A stretch of DNA of 46,138 bases from Pseudomonadota bacterium (GCA_021777555.1 JAJYDK010000031.1:1-46138), one strand, 5' to 3'. Numbered from the stretch's first letter, positions 18,156 through 27,272 are shown. The notes: generated by a model not told the origin, from the letters alone. Made by a program: numbers and translations.

Positions 18156-18177
18156 GACAGGCACCCGTGCGACTGTC
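18156..18177. terminator. Possible hairpin between convergent suf and oxidoreductase genes
   Basis: GACAG-GCAC-CC-GTGC-GA-CTGTC forms two stacked stems with a two-base bulge, in the 75-base gap where two operons end face to face. There is no T run, so intrinsic termination is uncertain. Confidence 0.3.
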
Positions 18178-18201
18178 GCCGTCGCGCGGCACCCGGGCCC
18201 G

Positions 18202-20556
18202 CTATGCCCGCCAATCCGCGAGCTGCGTGGCGAGCGGCAGTCTGCGGATGCGCCGACCGGTGGCCGCGAAGATGGCGTTGGCGAGTGCCGGGGCGATCGG
18301 CGGCAATCCCGGCTCGCCGACCCCGCCGAGCGGCACCTCGAATCCCGCCGGCTGCAGATGGATGCGGATGTCCTGCGGCGACTCCGGCAGGCGCAGCACG
18401 GGAAAATCGTTGAAGTTGGATTGCTGCACGCGTCCATCCCGGAAGGTGATCTCGCCGTACCTCGCCAGGGTGAGCCCCATGATGCACGAGCCCTCGAGCT
18501 GCGCGCGCACGCGGTCGGGATTGACCTGCGGACCGCAGTCGAAGGCGATATCGACCCGCGGGATGTCTATCTTGCCGCCCGCGCCGACTTCCACCTCGAT
18601 CACAGCGGCAGCATAGCTCATGAAGCTGTAGGTCGCCGCGAGACCCAGGCCGCGGCCTTTGCCGAGGGAGCGGCCCCAGCCCGCCTCGCGCGCCGCCCGC
18701 TCGATCACGGCGCGCAGCCGCCCGGTGTCGAACGGATAGCGTTGCGGCGATTCACCGTAATTCCACTCGTCCGAGAGTCTCCGGGGATCGATGCGCCGCG
18801 GCGCTCCGATGAGCGCGAGTTGATACTCGAGCGGATCGCGGCCCGCCGCGTGGGCGAGCTCGTCGATGAAGCTCTGGATCGCAAAGCCGTGCGCGATGTT
18901 GTACACGGACCGGAACCATCCGATGCGCGTATAGGCCGGCACCCCGGGGACCTCCAGGCGCACGTTCGGGATGCGGAACGGGATGTTGATCATTCCCATG
19001 CCGTACTCGCTCGAGTCCTCGCCCTCCGCCCCCGCCTGGAACGTCGCATCCTCGGTGGGTGAGGCGGAGCGATGCAACCAGGCAACCGGCAGACCATCGG
19101 GCCCGGCCACCGCCTCGAGGTGCTCGAGGGCCACGGCCTGATAATAGTCGTGGCGGATGTCGTCCTCGCGGGTCCACGTGACCTTGACGGGGGTTCCGCC
19201 CATGGCTTTGGTGAGCATCGCCGCCTCGCCCGCGAAGTCCGCCAGCGACTTGCGGCCGAACGCGCCTCCGAGCAGCGTGACGTGAACCGTGACGTCCGAT
19301 TCATTCAGCCCCAGGAGGCCGGTCACCAGATCACGGGTGCCCTGCGGGTCCTGCACCGGGGCCCACACTTCGCAATGGCCGTCCACGATACGCGCGGTCG
19401 CCGCCGGCGGCTCCATCGAGGCATGCGCGAGAAACGGCAGGTAGTACTCCGCCTCGATCCGCCGCCCGGCGTCCCGCAGCGTCGCCATGGCATCGCCCTG
19501 GTTGCGCACGACCTTGGCGGGCCGGCGCGCCGCCTGCTGCAACACGGTCTCGAAGCGCTGCGAATCGAAGTGCCCGTTCGGGCCCTCGTCCCAGCGGATC
19601 TTCAGTGCCTCCCGGCCCTTGATGGCCGCCCAGGTATTGCGCGCAAGCACCGCTACACCGCCGAGCGGATAGGACAGCGCCGGCAGCGGATGGGAGGGAA
19701 TCTCCACCACCCTCACCACGCCGGGCACGGCGAGCGCCGCCTGCGCATCGTAGTGCGCGAGCTTCCCGCCGAGCACCGCGGGCCGCGCCACGACCGCATA
19801 CAACATTCCTTCGAGCCGCGTGTCGATGCCATAGCGGGCGCGTCCCGCGACGATATCCGCTCCGTCGATGAGCCGGCTGCTCGACTTGCCAATGTAGCGG
19901 AACTGGTCCGGACGCTTCAGTCGTACGCGGTCGGCCTCGGGGACCGGCTCCCGCGCGGCTTGCACGGCGAGCTCGCCGTAGGTGAGCTTTCGTCCGCTGC
20001 CGTGGTGCCACACCTGCTGGTGCTCGGCCACCACTTCGCTCACGGGCACGCCCCAGCGCGCCGCGGCGGCGCTCTCGAGCATCATGCGGGCCGCGGCGCC
20101 CACCCTGCGCATGGGCTCGAAGAAATGACGCATGCTGCGCGAGCCGTCGGTGTCCTGGTTGCCGTAGCGCGCCTGGTCGGCCGGTGCCTGCTCCACGCGC
20201 ACCTGCGGCCACTCGGCCTCGAGCTCATCGGCCACCACCAGAGCGAAGCTGGTGCGAATCCCCTGGCCCATCTCGGGCCGATGCACCGTGACGGTGATCG
20301 TGTTGTCCGGGTGGATTGCGACGAACACCAACGGGTTGTCGACCACGCCGCCCGGCTCGCCGGCCGCACCATATTTCTGGGTTCCGGCCAGGGCGATCCG
20401 CCCCGAGTGGCGCAGGCACAGCACGAGGCCCGCCGCCGTCAGCGCGCCCTTCAACACCCTGCGGCGGGCGACGCTCGGCGGCTGATCCGCTTCCGCGGCC
20501 GCATCGCAGGACGCAGGGACTGCGCCCGGCAATTCCGTTGCGGATGATTGGGTCAT
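18202..20556 (-). CDS. Molybdenum-type aldehyde oxidoreductase large subunit (IorB-like, Tat-exported)
   Basis: This 784-residue protein belongs to the xanthine dehydrogenase family subgroup of isoquinoline 1-oxidoreductase beta subunits and periplasmic aldehyde dehydrogenases. It has a Tat signal ([14 protein letters not shown], residues 31-44), molybdopterin-binding motifs such as GGAFGRK, and the catalytic Glu in [13 protein letters not shown] near the C-terminus. It would oxidise an aldehyde or N-heterocycle using water, with electrons passing to the 2Fe-2S subunit. Its start overlaps the small-subunit stop (ATGA), and a cytochrome c gene lies just before that. In this cluster, oxidation of the aldehyde released by the TTQ amine dehydrogenase is the most economical reading (inference). 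Confidence 0.9.
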   Translation of the reverse strand: MTQSSATELPGAVPASCDAAAEADQPPSVARRRVLKGALTAAGLVLCLRHSGRIALAGTQKYGAAGEPGGVVDNPLVFVAIHPDNTITVTVHRPEMGQGIRTSFALVVADELEAEWPQVRVEQAPADQARYGNQDTDGSRSMRHFFEPMRRVGAAARMMLESAAAARWGVPVSEVVAEHQQVWHHGSGRKLTYGELAVQAAREPVPEADRVRLKRPDQFRYIGKSSSRLIDGADIVAGRARYGIDTRLEGMLYAVVARPAVLGGKLAHYDAQAALAVPGVVRVVEIPSHPLPALSYPLGGVAVLARNTWAAIKGREALKIRWDEGPNGHFDSQRFETVLQQAARRPAKVVRNQGDAMATLRDAGRRIEAEYYLPFLAHASMEPPAATARIVDGHCEVWAPVQDPQGTRDLVTGLLGLNESDVTVHVTLLGGAFGRKSLADFAGEAAMLTKAMGGTPVKVTWTREDDIRHDYYQAVALEHLEAVAGPDGLPVAWLHRSASPTEDATFQAGAEGEDSSEYGMGMINIPFRIPNVRLEVPGVPAYTRIGWFRSVYNIAHGFAIQSFIDELAHAAGRDPLEYQLALIGAPRRIDPRRLSDEWNYGESPQRYPFDTGRLRAVIERAAREAGWGRSLGKGRGLGLAATYSFMSYAAAVIEVEVGAGGKIDIPRVDIAFDCGPQVNPDRVRAQLEGSCIMGLTLARYGEITFRDGRVQQSNFNDFPVLRLPESPQDIRIHLQPAGFEVPLGGVGEPGLPPIAPALANAIFAATGRRIRRLPLATQLADWRA

Positions 20557-21023
20557 CGGGCCTCCCGCAGCTGCTGTGCCGCCCGATGAATCGCTGCCCG
20601 GATGCGCGGGTACGTGCCGCAGCGACAAATGTTGCCCGCCATCGCGGCATCGATATCCGCATCGGTCGGCTGCGGCGTGTCGCGCAGCAGCGCGACGGCG
20701 CTCATGATCTGGCCTGCCTGACAGTAGCCGCACTGCGGCACCCCGAGGGCGAGCCAGGCCGCCTGGACGGCGCGGCCGATGGGATCGTGCCCGGCGCCTT
20801 CGATGGTGGTGATGGCCTTGCCCTGGACTGCGGCCAGGGGCGTCACACAGGTGCGTACCGGCTGACCCTCCACATGGACGGTGCAGGCCCCGCACAGCCC
20901 CATGCCGCAGCCGAACTTGGCGCCGGTAAGCCCGAGCTCATCGCGCAGCACCCACAGAAGCGGCGTATCCGCCGCCGCCTCCACCGAAATGGATCGTTCG
21001 TTGATGCGTAGCGTCGACGCCAT
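20553..21023 (-). CDS. [2Fe-2S] subunit of the aldehyde oxidoreductase (IorA-like)
   Basis: The 156-residue protein has both Fe-S sites of the family. The plant-ferredoxin type is in [16 protein letters not shown] with a further Cys in VRTC, and the all-helical site is in CGYCQAGQ and CRCGTYPR. It lacks its own signal peptide, so it should travel with the folded, Tat-exported large subunit. The ATG is preceded by GGAGAGG. It starts 11 bases after the cytochrome gene. Confidence 0.93.
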   Translation of the reverse strand: MASTLRINERSISVEAAADTPLLWVLRDELGLTGAKFGCGMGLCGACTVHVEGQPVRTCVTPLAAVQGKAITTIEGAGHDPIGRAVQAAWLALGVPQCGYCQAGQIMSAVALLRDTPQPTDADIDAAMAGNICRCGTYPRIRAAIHRAAQQLREAR

Positions 21024-21034
21024 GGCCTCTCCGA

Positions 21035-21586
21035 TCAGCTCTTGGGCGAGGAGGATTTTACTCCCACGGCATACGCGGCGCCGTAGACGGTGAGCCCCGC
21101 GGGCACCGCGCAACGCGCCCCGAGGTGCGCCACGACCTGCTCACGATAAGGCGTCAGCCCAGTTTGCGTCAGCGGCTCGCGGCGCAGCCGCGCCACCTCC
21201 GCCACCGTGTAACGGTGCGCCTCATGGCCGCCGGCCACGGGCGCCCCGAGATCGAACACCACCCAGTTCATCACGCGGGTGAGCATCCGATTCGAGAGGC
21301 TGCTCAGGGCGACATCCGGCAGGCGCACGATGAACTGTCGCCCCTGACGTGTGCAGAGGAAACTGCCCGTCAGCGCCTTGAGCGTCGGCACCGCCTGCGG
21401 CGCGGAAACGCCCTCCACCCCGTGGCAGCCCCCACAGGAGGTGAGGTAAGCCACCTGCACCGCGGACAGCCGGCTCACCCGGCGCCCGGAATAGGCCTGG
21501 GCCGGCGGCACGGCCGCGACCGCCGCGCCGGCCACCGCGGCCATCAGCCCGCACAGAATCAGCTTCAACGCAAGAGGAGTCTTCAT
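21035..21586 (-). CDS. Periplasmic monohaem cytochrome c
   Basis: The 183-residue protein has a Sec signal peptide ([20 protein letters not shown], cleavage likely after AAVAA or QA) and one haem c site CGGCH near residue 54. A second Cys pair (FLC near 80, ARC near 160) is not a haem site. It lies between mauA and the aldehyde oxidoreductase genes, so it may take electrons from either or both. In the aromatic amine dehydrogenase cluster of Alcaligenes, as I recall it, a small monohaem cytochrome gene also follows the light-chain gene. It is not MauG, which has two haem sites and about twice the length. Confidence 0.8.
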   Translation of the reverse strand: MKTPLALKLILCGLMAAVAGAAVAAVPPAQAYSGRRVSRLSAVQVAYLTSCGGCHGVEGVSAPQAVPTLKALTGSFLCTRQGRQFIVRLPDVALSSLSNRMLTRVMNWVVFDLGAPVAGGHEAHRYTVAEVARLRREPLTQTGLTPYREQVVAHLGARCAVPAGLTVYGAAYAVGVKSSSPKS

Positions 21587-21606
21587 GGCGGGCCACACCA
21601 CAGGAC

Positions 21607-22146
21607 CTACTCCGCCAGCCCGACGAGCACCGCCATCGAGCAGTGATACTCGAAGCTCTGCGTGCCGAAGCACCAGATGATGTGGTTGTTCGCCTGCGGG
21701 CGGTAGATCGGCATCGCGTGATCGGTATTGAGACAGCTGCACTGATTGCACTCGTTGGCGCCGCAGCAGTCGCGATAGGCGATGAGATATGCGCGCTGAT
21801 CATCCGGATTGATGCAGCTGCCGATCCACGAGGTGGGCGAAGGCTGCGAGCCCGGCGGGCAGGAGTGTGTGCTGCCGCCGCAGCACGAGCACAAGTTGCC
21901 GTCGATGCCGCAGTAGCGCCAGTAGTTGCACGCGGTATCGTCGTGCGTCTGCGCTGCGCGGCTGAAGTCGGTGCCCTTCTGCGCATGCGCCGCGGAGTCC
22001 GCCGCACGCGCCCGCTGCACTGGCAGCAATGGGAACGCCGGCGCCGCGACCAGCAGCGCACCGAGCCGTGAGAGCGCGCTGCGCCTGGAGAGCCGGCCGG
22101 CCAGCCGTCGCGTCACCCGTTCACCCCAGTTGTCGAGTCGGTTCAT
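21607..22146 (-). CDS. mauA: TTQ amine dehydrogenase light chain (aromatic-amine type)
   Basis: This catalytic subunit carries the tryptophan-tryptophylquinone cofactor and oxidises primary amines to aldehyde and ammonia in the periplasm. The Tat-like leader SRRSALSRLG precedes a mature part rich in Cys (CNYWRYCG, CSCCGG, DCCGANECNQCSC) for six disulfides. The two cofactor tryptophans are Trp107 (TSWIGSC) and Trp158 (IIWCFG), 51 residues apart as in known enzymes. The catalytic aspartates are Asp82 (IDGNLC) and Asp126 (YRDCC). Numbering is shifted by only two from aromatic amine dehydrogenase (Trp109/160, Asp84/128), favouring that branch (aauA). It starts four bases after mauB. Confidence 0.93.
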   Translation of the reverse strand: MNRLDNWGERVTRRLAGRLSRRSALSRLGALLVAAPAFPLLPVQRARAADSAAHAQKGTDFSRAAQTHDDTACNYWRYCGIDGNLCSCCGGSTHSCPPGSQPSPTSWIGSCINPDDQRAYLIAYRDCCGANECNQCSCLNTDHAMPIYRPQANNHIIWCFGTQSFEYHCSMAVLVGLAE

Positions 22147-22150
22147 GATG

Positions 22151-23347
22151 TCATTCCCCCCGTACGCCCACCAGCCCGGGTGTCACGATCTGTGTCGCCC
22201 GCAGCACCGCCCCGCTCTCGGGGTTCATCACCCACAGCCACGTATGCGAGAGTGCAATGAGCAGAGGATGCGCATCCTGTGTGACGGCCACCAGGTACGC
22301 CGACTCCGGCACCGCCCAACGATGGAGCAGCCGGTGAGTGCGCGCATCGAGCACCCAGATCTCGGTCCCCGCCTTCTCGAAGCTCCACGGCGGTCCCTCA
22401 TGCATCAGCACGAACAGCCGCTCGCGCGAGCGCTCGTAGGCCGCCGGCACCTGGCCACCGGGCCGCCAGGTGATTTGACCCACGTGCGAGGTGGCGGGCG
22501 ATAGCCCCGCGGCCTGCTCGATCGACCAGGGCTTGTCGAACTTCGGCGAATCGGCCAGATGCACCGGGTGGACCCAGCCGTCGTAGGTGATGAACAGGGC
22601 GAGTCCGCTCGAGGGGTCGCCGATGCTCTCATCCATGACCGGGTCGGTCATGACGTCGAAGAAGCGCTTGGTCCGGTGGACCGCGTATTTGCCCTGGGCG
22701 TTCGCATCACTCACCGCCAGCGAGCCATCCGCGCACAGCGAAGCGAAGCCCCGCTGACCGAACGGAAACACCAGGCCGCAGCCGGGAATCTCCACCGAGT
22801 CGATCACCTTGCGCGCCCGCAGGTCGACGACGGTCACCGCGGGAGCGGGCTGGAAGCTGTAGTTGTATGCGTAATGCCCATCGGCAGAGAGCGTGAAGCT
22901 GTGCGTCTTCGGATCCGAGATCAGCCGTCCGGGGAGCGTGATCTCGCCCTCGTTGGCGAGCGTCGGTCCCCCGTAAATCGACAGCACATCCTCACGGGTC
23001 CCCCGGTTGCCCAGCGCCCAGTAGGTCTCCGAGATGTACAGCGTCTTGCCATCCGGCGCCCATGCGAAGTTCGCATACTGGGAGGAGTAGACGCTTGCCA
23101 CCAGCCCGCCGGTATCCCCATTGACGATGCGGACCCCGCCGTCGGTGATGCCGTCCATGCCGCTGTAGGCGACATCGTGGGCGGTCAGGCCCGCGAAGGG
23201 CGTCACGCCCGCCGTCTCGCTCTGCAGCACGGGTGGCGCCGCCGCCCCTGCCGCGCATGCGGCCGTGCCAAGCCCCGTGGCGACCAACATCGACAACGCG
23301 GCGACGCCAAGGGCCGCCTTGTTCGCCTCATGCGCGATTCGCTTCAT
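22151..23347 (-). CDS. mauB: TTQ amine dehydrogenase heavy chain
   Basis: The 398-residue protein is a seven-bladed propeller subunit that shapes the substrate channel of the alpha2-beta2 amine dehydrogenase. It has a signal peptide (hydrophobic core about residues 13-31, Ala-rich cleavage region) and typical family stretches such as SSQYANFAWAPDGKTLYISETYW, RVARGDREDV-like GTREDVLSIYGG and the C-terminal HTWLWVMNPESGAVL. It ends with the family-type VGVRGE. The ATG has GGGGGCGG upstream and overlaps the stop of the short remnant gene before it. The substrate (phenethylamines, other amines) cannot be read from sequence alone. Confidence 0.92.
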   Translation of the reverse strand: MKRIAHEANKAALGVAALSMLVATGLGTAACAAGAAAPPVLQSETAGVTPFAGLTAHDVAYSGMDGITDGGVRIVNGDTGGLVASVYSSQYANFAWAPDGKTLYISETYWALGNRGTREDVLSIYGGPTLANEGEITLPGRLISDPKTHSFTLSADGHYAYNYSFQPAPAVTVVDLRARKVIDSVEIPGCGLVFPFGQRGFASLCADGSLAVSDANAQGKYAVHRTKRFFDVMTDPVMDESIGDPSSGLALFITYDGWVHPVHLADSPKFDKPWSIEQAAGLSPATSHVGQITWRPGGQVPAAYERSRERLFVLMHEGPPWSFEKAGTEIWVLDARTHRLLHRWAVPESAYLVAVTQDAHPLLIALSHTWLWVMNPESGAVLRATQIVTPGLVGVRGE

Positions 23348-23658
23348 ATTCCGCCCCCTTTGGTATTGTGGGACACGAAAGGATACGCGAGCTTCTCCAG
23401 CACCTGTTCCACGGCCCAGTGCGCCGTGGGGAACGTCGCATCGGCATGTGGACTCGCCCCCACCACCGCCAGATCATGGATCTCAGCGGCGTGCCCGGCG
23501 CCCCCGAGATCCCCCTTGCGGGTGTCGCGCAGATGATGGGCCGTGGCGAATGAGCCCGCAACCATGGTCGCGCCATTGATGAAATCCGGGCGCGAGATCT
23601 CGCGCTCGACACCGAGCGCGTGGTCGAAGTCGGTGGGCCGGTGGGTCGGCTGTTTCAT
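23344..23658 (-). pseudogene. Remnant of a spermidine-dehydrogenase-like flavoenzyme
   Basis: A 104-codon open frame whose start (DHALGVEREISRPDFINGA, residues 10-28) resembles the Tat leader of SpdH-type FAD oxidases, normally with RRDFLNG. It continues with a segment like GSFATAHHLRD and the beginning of an FAD-binding strand, HDLAVVGAS. It then jumps to ADATFPTAHWAVEQVLEKL, which resembles the extreme C-terminus of the same family. Those enzymes are about 600 residues, so the middle 80 percent seems lost, and the second Tat Arg is Pro. The frame remains open and its stop overlaps the mauB start (ATGA), four bases after the TauE gene. It may persist for translational coupling. It could instead be a real small protein. 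Confidence 0.55.
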
Positions 23659-23662
23659 GGAC

Positions 23663-24574
23663 TCACAGCACTCCATCGCTCTTGATGTGGCCGCTGGCGC
23701 GATCACCGGCGGCCACGCGCTCACGGCGTGCGGAGCGCAACATCGCCACCGAGGCGTACAGCACCACCGCGGCGACCAGCCAGCGCAGCGTGTGTAGAGG
23801 CAATCTCTTGACGATGAACGCGGCGATCAGCACGCCGGCCACTCCGGCGGTGGCGAAGCCGAGCGCGGGACCCCAGGCGAAGCGGTGGCTGCGCAGGAAA
23901 CGCACGCCGGCCACCGGCAGCATCACCCCGCCCGAGCCCATCATGATGGGGAAGGCGGCGCGCAGATTGAACCCGAGCAGCGCCAGCACCACCATGGTGG
24001 GGGCATACCAGCCGATGCCCACGGTGGACAGCGCTCCCAGAATGAAATTGGTCACCACGGCCGCGAGGAACCGCCAGCCGCTCAACGACAAGGCCGCGCC
24101 ACCGACGGGAAACGCCCCGAGGTTCCCCATGACGAACGACACCGCCGCGATCAGCAGGGCAGCGCCCATGAACAGTTGGATCGAGCGGCGCGGCATGCGG
24201 CTCACGATCCCCGCGCCGAGCCACGCCCCGGCCGTGGCGCTGGCCACCATGGTGAGCAGCAGCTTCGGATCGACGGTGATGAGAGTGACGAAGATGACAG
24301 TCTCGGCCATGCCGACCGAGACGCTGCCTACCGTGAGCGTGCCGGGAATGAGCTCATCGTCCGGCCGGCCGCGAAACTTGTAGAGCGCCGTCGTCGTCGC
24401 GTAGGAACCGATGCCGAGCGCATCGCCGAAGTTGGTCAGGAACCCGATTCCGAGGTCGGACCAGCTGGGCCGCTCGCGCAGCTCGCGGCGACGCGCCAGA
24501 GCCAGCCACTGTGCGAAAAACATCGCGCCAAGAGCCGCGATCAGCACGAACAGCCCGATCTTGGCAGGACTCAT
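23663..24574 (-). CDS. TauE/SafE-family membrane permease
   Basis: The 303-residue protein is highly hydrophobic with about eight transmembrane segments and the two repeats typical of the TauE/SafE family (SDLGIGFLTNFGDALGIGSYATTT in the first half, FILGALSTVGIGWYAPTMV in the second). Known members export sulfite, sulfoacetate or other organic anions, while many are uncharacterised. The ATG overlaps the stop of the FAD oxidase gene (ATGA). In this operon it may export the acid or a sulfonated product of amine oxidation, or import the substrate. That is inference. Confidence 0.85.
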   Translation of the reverse strand: MSPAKIGLFVLIAALGAMFFAQWLALARRRELRERPSWSDLGIGFLTNFGDALGIGSYATTTALYKFRGRPDDELIPGTLTVGSVSVGMAETVIFVTLITVDPKLLLTMVASATAGAWLGAGIVSRMPRRSIQLFMGAALLIAAVSFVMGNLGAFPVGGAALSLSGWRFLAAVVTNFILGALSTVGIGWYAPTMVVLALLGFNLRAAFPIMMGSGGVMLPVAGVRFLRSHRFAWGPALGFATAGVAGVLIAAFIVKRLPLHTLRWLVAAVVLYASVAMLRSARRERVAAGDRASGHIKSDGVL

Positions 24575-25884
24575 GCGCCCACCCTGGAGGGGGCGCGCCT
24601 GAGACCCCGCTCGAGGGCATCGCGCGCCTGCAGGTACTGGATGGTCGCCCGGGCGCCCATGCGGCTCAGGGCGTGCAGACGGATCGGCCGTACCGGGGTG
24701 ATGGGGAAACCGAGGCTCGTCGAGCTCTCACCGAGCGCGCGGCGCGCCAACAGGCGGCCCATGGCGGTCGCCATGGCCACTCCGCGACCGTTGTATCCCA
24801 GGCCCGCCAGCAACCCGGGCGCGGGCTCGTGCAGGTGCGGTATGCCGTCTCGGGTCATCGCGACGAATCCTCCCCATCGATACTCGAGCGGCACTCCGGC
24901 GAGCTCCGGGTAAAGATCGTGCACCGCCCGCTCGTGGGCACGGGTGCGCCCCGGAATCGGCACATCGCCATACGAGCCGCGGGTGCCGAGGACCAGCCGT
25001 CCGGCGGCATCGAGTCTGAAATAGCGCAATATGCGCTGCGTGTCCGAAACCGACTGGCCTTCGGGCAGGATGCGCGCGCGCAGGCTTGCCGGAAGCGGCG
25101 CAGTGGCGACCTGTATCGAGGGCACGGCGACGACGGTGCGGCGCAAGGCGTTGAACGTCTGGTCGGTATACGCATCCGTGGCGACGATCACTGTCTGCGC
25201 GGTGACGGCACCGCGCGCCGTATCGAGGCGCCACTCGCCGCCGGTGCGCGTGAGGCGCCGTGCCGAACTCGAGGTGAACAGCCGTGACCCGCATTCCAGG
25301 GCGGCCCGCGCGAGTCCGCGCAAATACGCGAGCGGCTGCACCGTTCCGCCGCGCCGATCGATCCAACCCCCGCAGTATCGCGCCGTGCCGGTGAGGCGCG
25401 CCGCTTCGCGATCCGACAACACGGCCGTGTCGGCGCCACGGCTGCGCCATTGCGCGGCGCGCCGCTCGAGCGGGCCAACCTGCCGCTCGCTGACGGCCAG
25501 CTGTATCCAGCCGGCGCGCACCGCGTCGCACTCGATCGAATACCGGCGAATGAGATCGAACACCAGATCGGGCGCGGTGTCCGAGCAGGAGATGAGCTGC
25601 GCGCCCACGTGCTCTCCGTACAGGGATTCGAGCGCATCGGGATCGTGCTTCAGGCCGGCGATCACCTGGCCGCCATTGAGCCCGGAGCCGCCCGCGCCGA
25701 TCTCCCCCGCTTCCAGCACCACCACATCACGGCCCGCCGAGGCCGCATGCAGCGCCGCCGAGAGACCGGTGTAGCCGGCGCCGACCACCACCACTTCAGC
25801 GCGCGCATCGCTCGTGAGCTGCGGCAGAGATGCCAGCGGCGCACAGGACGCCGCCCAGAGCGATTCACCCGGCCGCGACGTCAA
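24571..25884 (-). CDS. FAD-dependent amine oxidase, PuuB/OrdL-like
   Basis: The 437-residue protein is of the DAO (D-amino-acid oxidase) fold. The FAD-binding motif VVVGAGYTGLSAALH starts at residue 32, EAG at the end of the second strand binds the ribose, and GSGLNGGQV and GYNGRGVAMATAMG are as in gamma-glutamylputrescine oxidase PuuB. It has no export signal, so it acts in the cytoplasm on an amine or N-acyl polyamine. No ATG suits the frame. TTG at 25882-25884 is the likely start, preceded by GGGGTAG and by an overlapping six-codon frame (see findings). It heads the long operon ending with the aldehyde oxidoreductase. Confidence 0.85.
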   Translation of the reverse strand: MTSRPGESLWAASCAPLASLPQLTSDARAEVVVVGAGYTGLSAALHAASAGRDVVVLEAGEIGAGGSGLNGGQVIAGLKHDPDALESLYGEHVGAQLISCSDTAPDLVFDLIRRYSIECDAVRAGWIQLAVSERQVGPLERRAAQWRSRGADTAVLSDREAARLTGTARYCGGWIDRRGGTVQPLAYLRGLARAALECGSRLFTSSSARRLTRTGGEWRLDTARGAVTAQTVIVATDAYTDQTFNALRRTVVAVPSIQVATAPLPASLRARILPEGQSVSDTQRILRYFRLDAAGRLVLGTRGSYGDVPIPGRTRAHERAVHDLYPELAGVPLEYRWGGFVAMTRDGIPHLHEPAPGLLAGLGYNGRGVAMATAMGRLLARRALGESSTSLGFPITPVRPIRLHALSRMGARATIQYLQARDALERGLRRAPSRVGA

Positions 25885-26121
25885 GAAGCTACCCCGCTCA
25901 TTTATTGATTATCGATATTAGTTAATCGAACTGTGCCCAGAGCATAGGACAGCTTCGATGAAGCGTCAATGAATCGCCGGGAGCGATTCATGACGGTGCG
26001 CAGCACCGGCCCCGAAGGAGCGAGTCCCAGGAGGGGACGAGCAATGAATCGTTGCTAGGGCGCGCCCGGCGCTCGCGCGCGGCGCCGTCTGCGAGCTCGC
26101 AGGACGTGCGGTGCGGGCGGC
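25885..26121. promoter_or_regulatory. Regulatory gap between mauD and the FAD oxidase operon
   Basis: This 237-base gap has an A/T-rich stretch at 25900-25930 with the imperfect dyad TTGATTA / TAATCGAA around ATCGAT. It also has a small hairpin GCTTC-GAT-GAAGC at 25952-25964 and a perfect 9-bp stem ATGAATCGC / GCGATTCAT at 25969-25991. ATGAATCG occurs again near 26044. The leftward operon most likely begins in the A/T-rich part. The hairpins could end the mauD transcript or serve as operators. No T run follows the stems. Confidence 0.5.
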
Positions 26122-26715
26122 TCAGGCCGAGGGCGCGGCGCGCCGGGCTAGGTATTCCTGCACCGAGCGCAATCCCAGCTCGTGCGCGGTCACCAGACTC
26201 TCGAGGTGCTCGCGGCTGTTGACCAGGCCCTGTGCCGCGATGACACCGAGCTCGTTCACGAGCACCGCGTAGGGAAGCTTGGCGACCTGGAACGCGCGGC
26301 CGGCCTCGGGCGCATCGGCGAAGCGTTCCGGCGCGAGCTCAAAGCGCCGCGCCATCTGCCGCTGTTGATCTAGCTCGCCGTCTCCCACCAGGAGCAGATC
26401 GAGCTTCTCGCTCTCGGCGAATGCTTTGACGACGGGCAGGAGGGACTTGCAGATCGGGCAGGTCGGCGAGACGAAAAAGAGCAGCCGCAGCGCACCGCCC
26501 GGCTGCGGCCCACCGATCTCGAGCGATCCGCCGGCAAGGGTGCGCACCGTGAGCTGGGGGGCGGACTCGCCGGTCTGCGGGCCACGCCCCAGGGCGAGCG
26601 CCCCGACCGGGGCGATGCGCTCGTGCAGCACGCCCACCTGACGGGCGAGGGCCAATACCGCCACCGAGAGCGCGATGACGGAGATCCACAACATCACCTG
26701 GGAGATGAGCAACAT
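26122..26715 (-). CDS. mauD: Amine dehydrogenase maturation protein MauD (thioredoxin-like)
   Basis: MauD is needed to form the many disulfides of the TTQ light chain. The 197-residue protein has one N-terminal membrane helix (MLLISQVMLWISVIALSVAV) and a periplasmic thioredoxin fold with the active site SPTCPICKSLLP near residue 90. The cis-Pro region KLPYAVLVNELG is near 155. The start overlaps the mauE stop by one base (TGATG). It is separated from its client mauA by the FAD oxidase operon, which differs from the contiguous mauBEDA order known elsewhere. Confidence 0.92.
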   Translation of the reverse strand: MLLISQVMLWISVIALSVAVLALARQVGVLHERIAPVGALALGRGPQTGESAPQLTVRTLAGGSLEIGGPQPGGALRLLFFVSPTCPICKSLLPVVKAFAESEKLDLLLVGDGELDQQRQMARRFELAPERFADAPEAGRAFQVAKLPYAVLVNELGVIAAQGLVNSREHLESLVTAHELGLRSVQEYLARRAAPSA

Positions 26716-27272
26716 CACGCGAACCTTTTTTGAAGCTCTGCCGAGGAGTGGCGCAGGGAAAGCAGCTGGTCGAAGGCCCGGTACAGCGCGTACGCGGCAA
26801 GTCCCGCCCCCAGGCCGTCGATCCACTGCAGCGGCCCCACGGGCAGGCTCGTGACACCGAAGAGGGGCACCAGCGCCGCGGAGACCAGGAGGTTGCGCAC
26901 CACGAGTCCCACGCTCAACCGCTGCCGCAGCCCCGACTGAAAGCATCCACAGTCGATCTCGCGCCGCCCACGCGCGAGGTTGATCCCCATCGCAAGCGCA
27001 AAGACACAAAGGAGCGCAATCGCGAGCGCCGTGCCCGCCTCGAGCCGCGTGCCGCTCGCGAGCGACAGCGCGGTCAGGATCTCCAGGGCCAATATCGCCC
27101 ACCCCGCCGCGGCGGCCAGCGGCTCGGGCAACAACCGGTAGTTGGCCACCACGCCCGCGAGCTCGCGGCGGTGCCTGAGCTTGCCCGCTGCCGCCGTGGC
27201 GAAGATCAGCGCGCCGAGCAGGCGGCAGGCGAGCGCCACGGAGGGATCGATCGTCATGGTGTCGCCCGTCAC
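26715..27272 (-). CDS. mauE: Amine dehydrogenase maturation membrane protein MauE
   Basis: MauE is an inner-membrane protein required with MauD for stable light chain. The 185-residue protein has four or five hydrophobic helices and the typical redox motif DCGCFQSGLRQR after the third helix. That motif may exchange electrons with MauD much as DsbD-type or VKOR-like partners do. The start is GTG at 27272, overlapping the transaminase stop (GTGA). An ATG five codons later is an alternative. Confidence 0.9.
   Translation of the reverse strand: MTGDTMTIDPSVALACRLLGALIFATAAAGKLRHRRELAGVVANYRLLPEPLAAAAGWAILALEILTALSLASGTRLEAGTALAIALLCVFALAMGINLARGRREIDCGCFQSGLRQRLSVGLVVRNLLVSAALVPLFGVTSLPVGPLQWIDGLGAGLAAYALYRAFDQLLSLRHSSAELQKRFA

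Noticed and set aside
21035-21586. The cytochrome gene as MauG
   Set aside because: It has only one CxxCH and 183 residues. MauG has two haem sites and about 350 residues.
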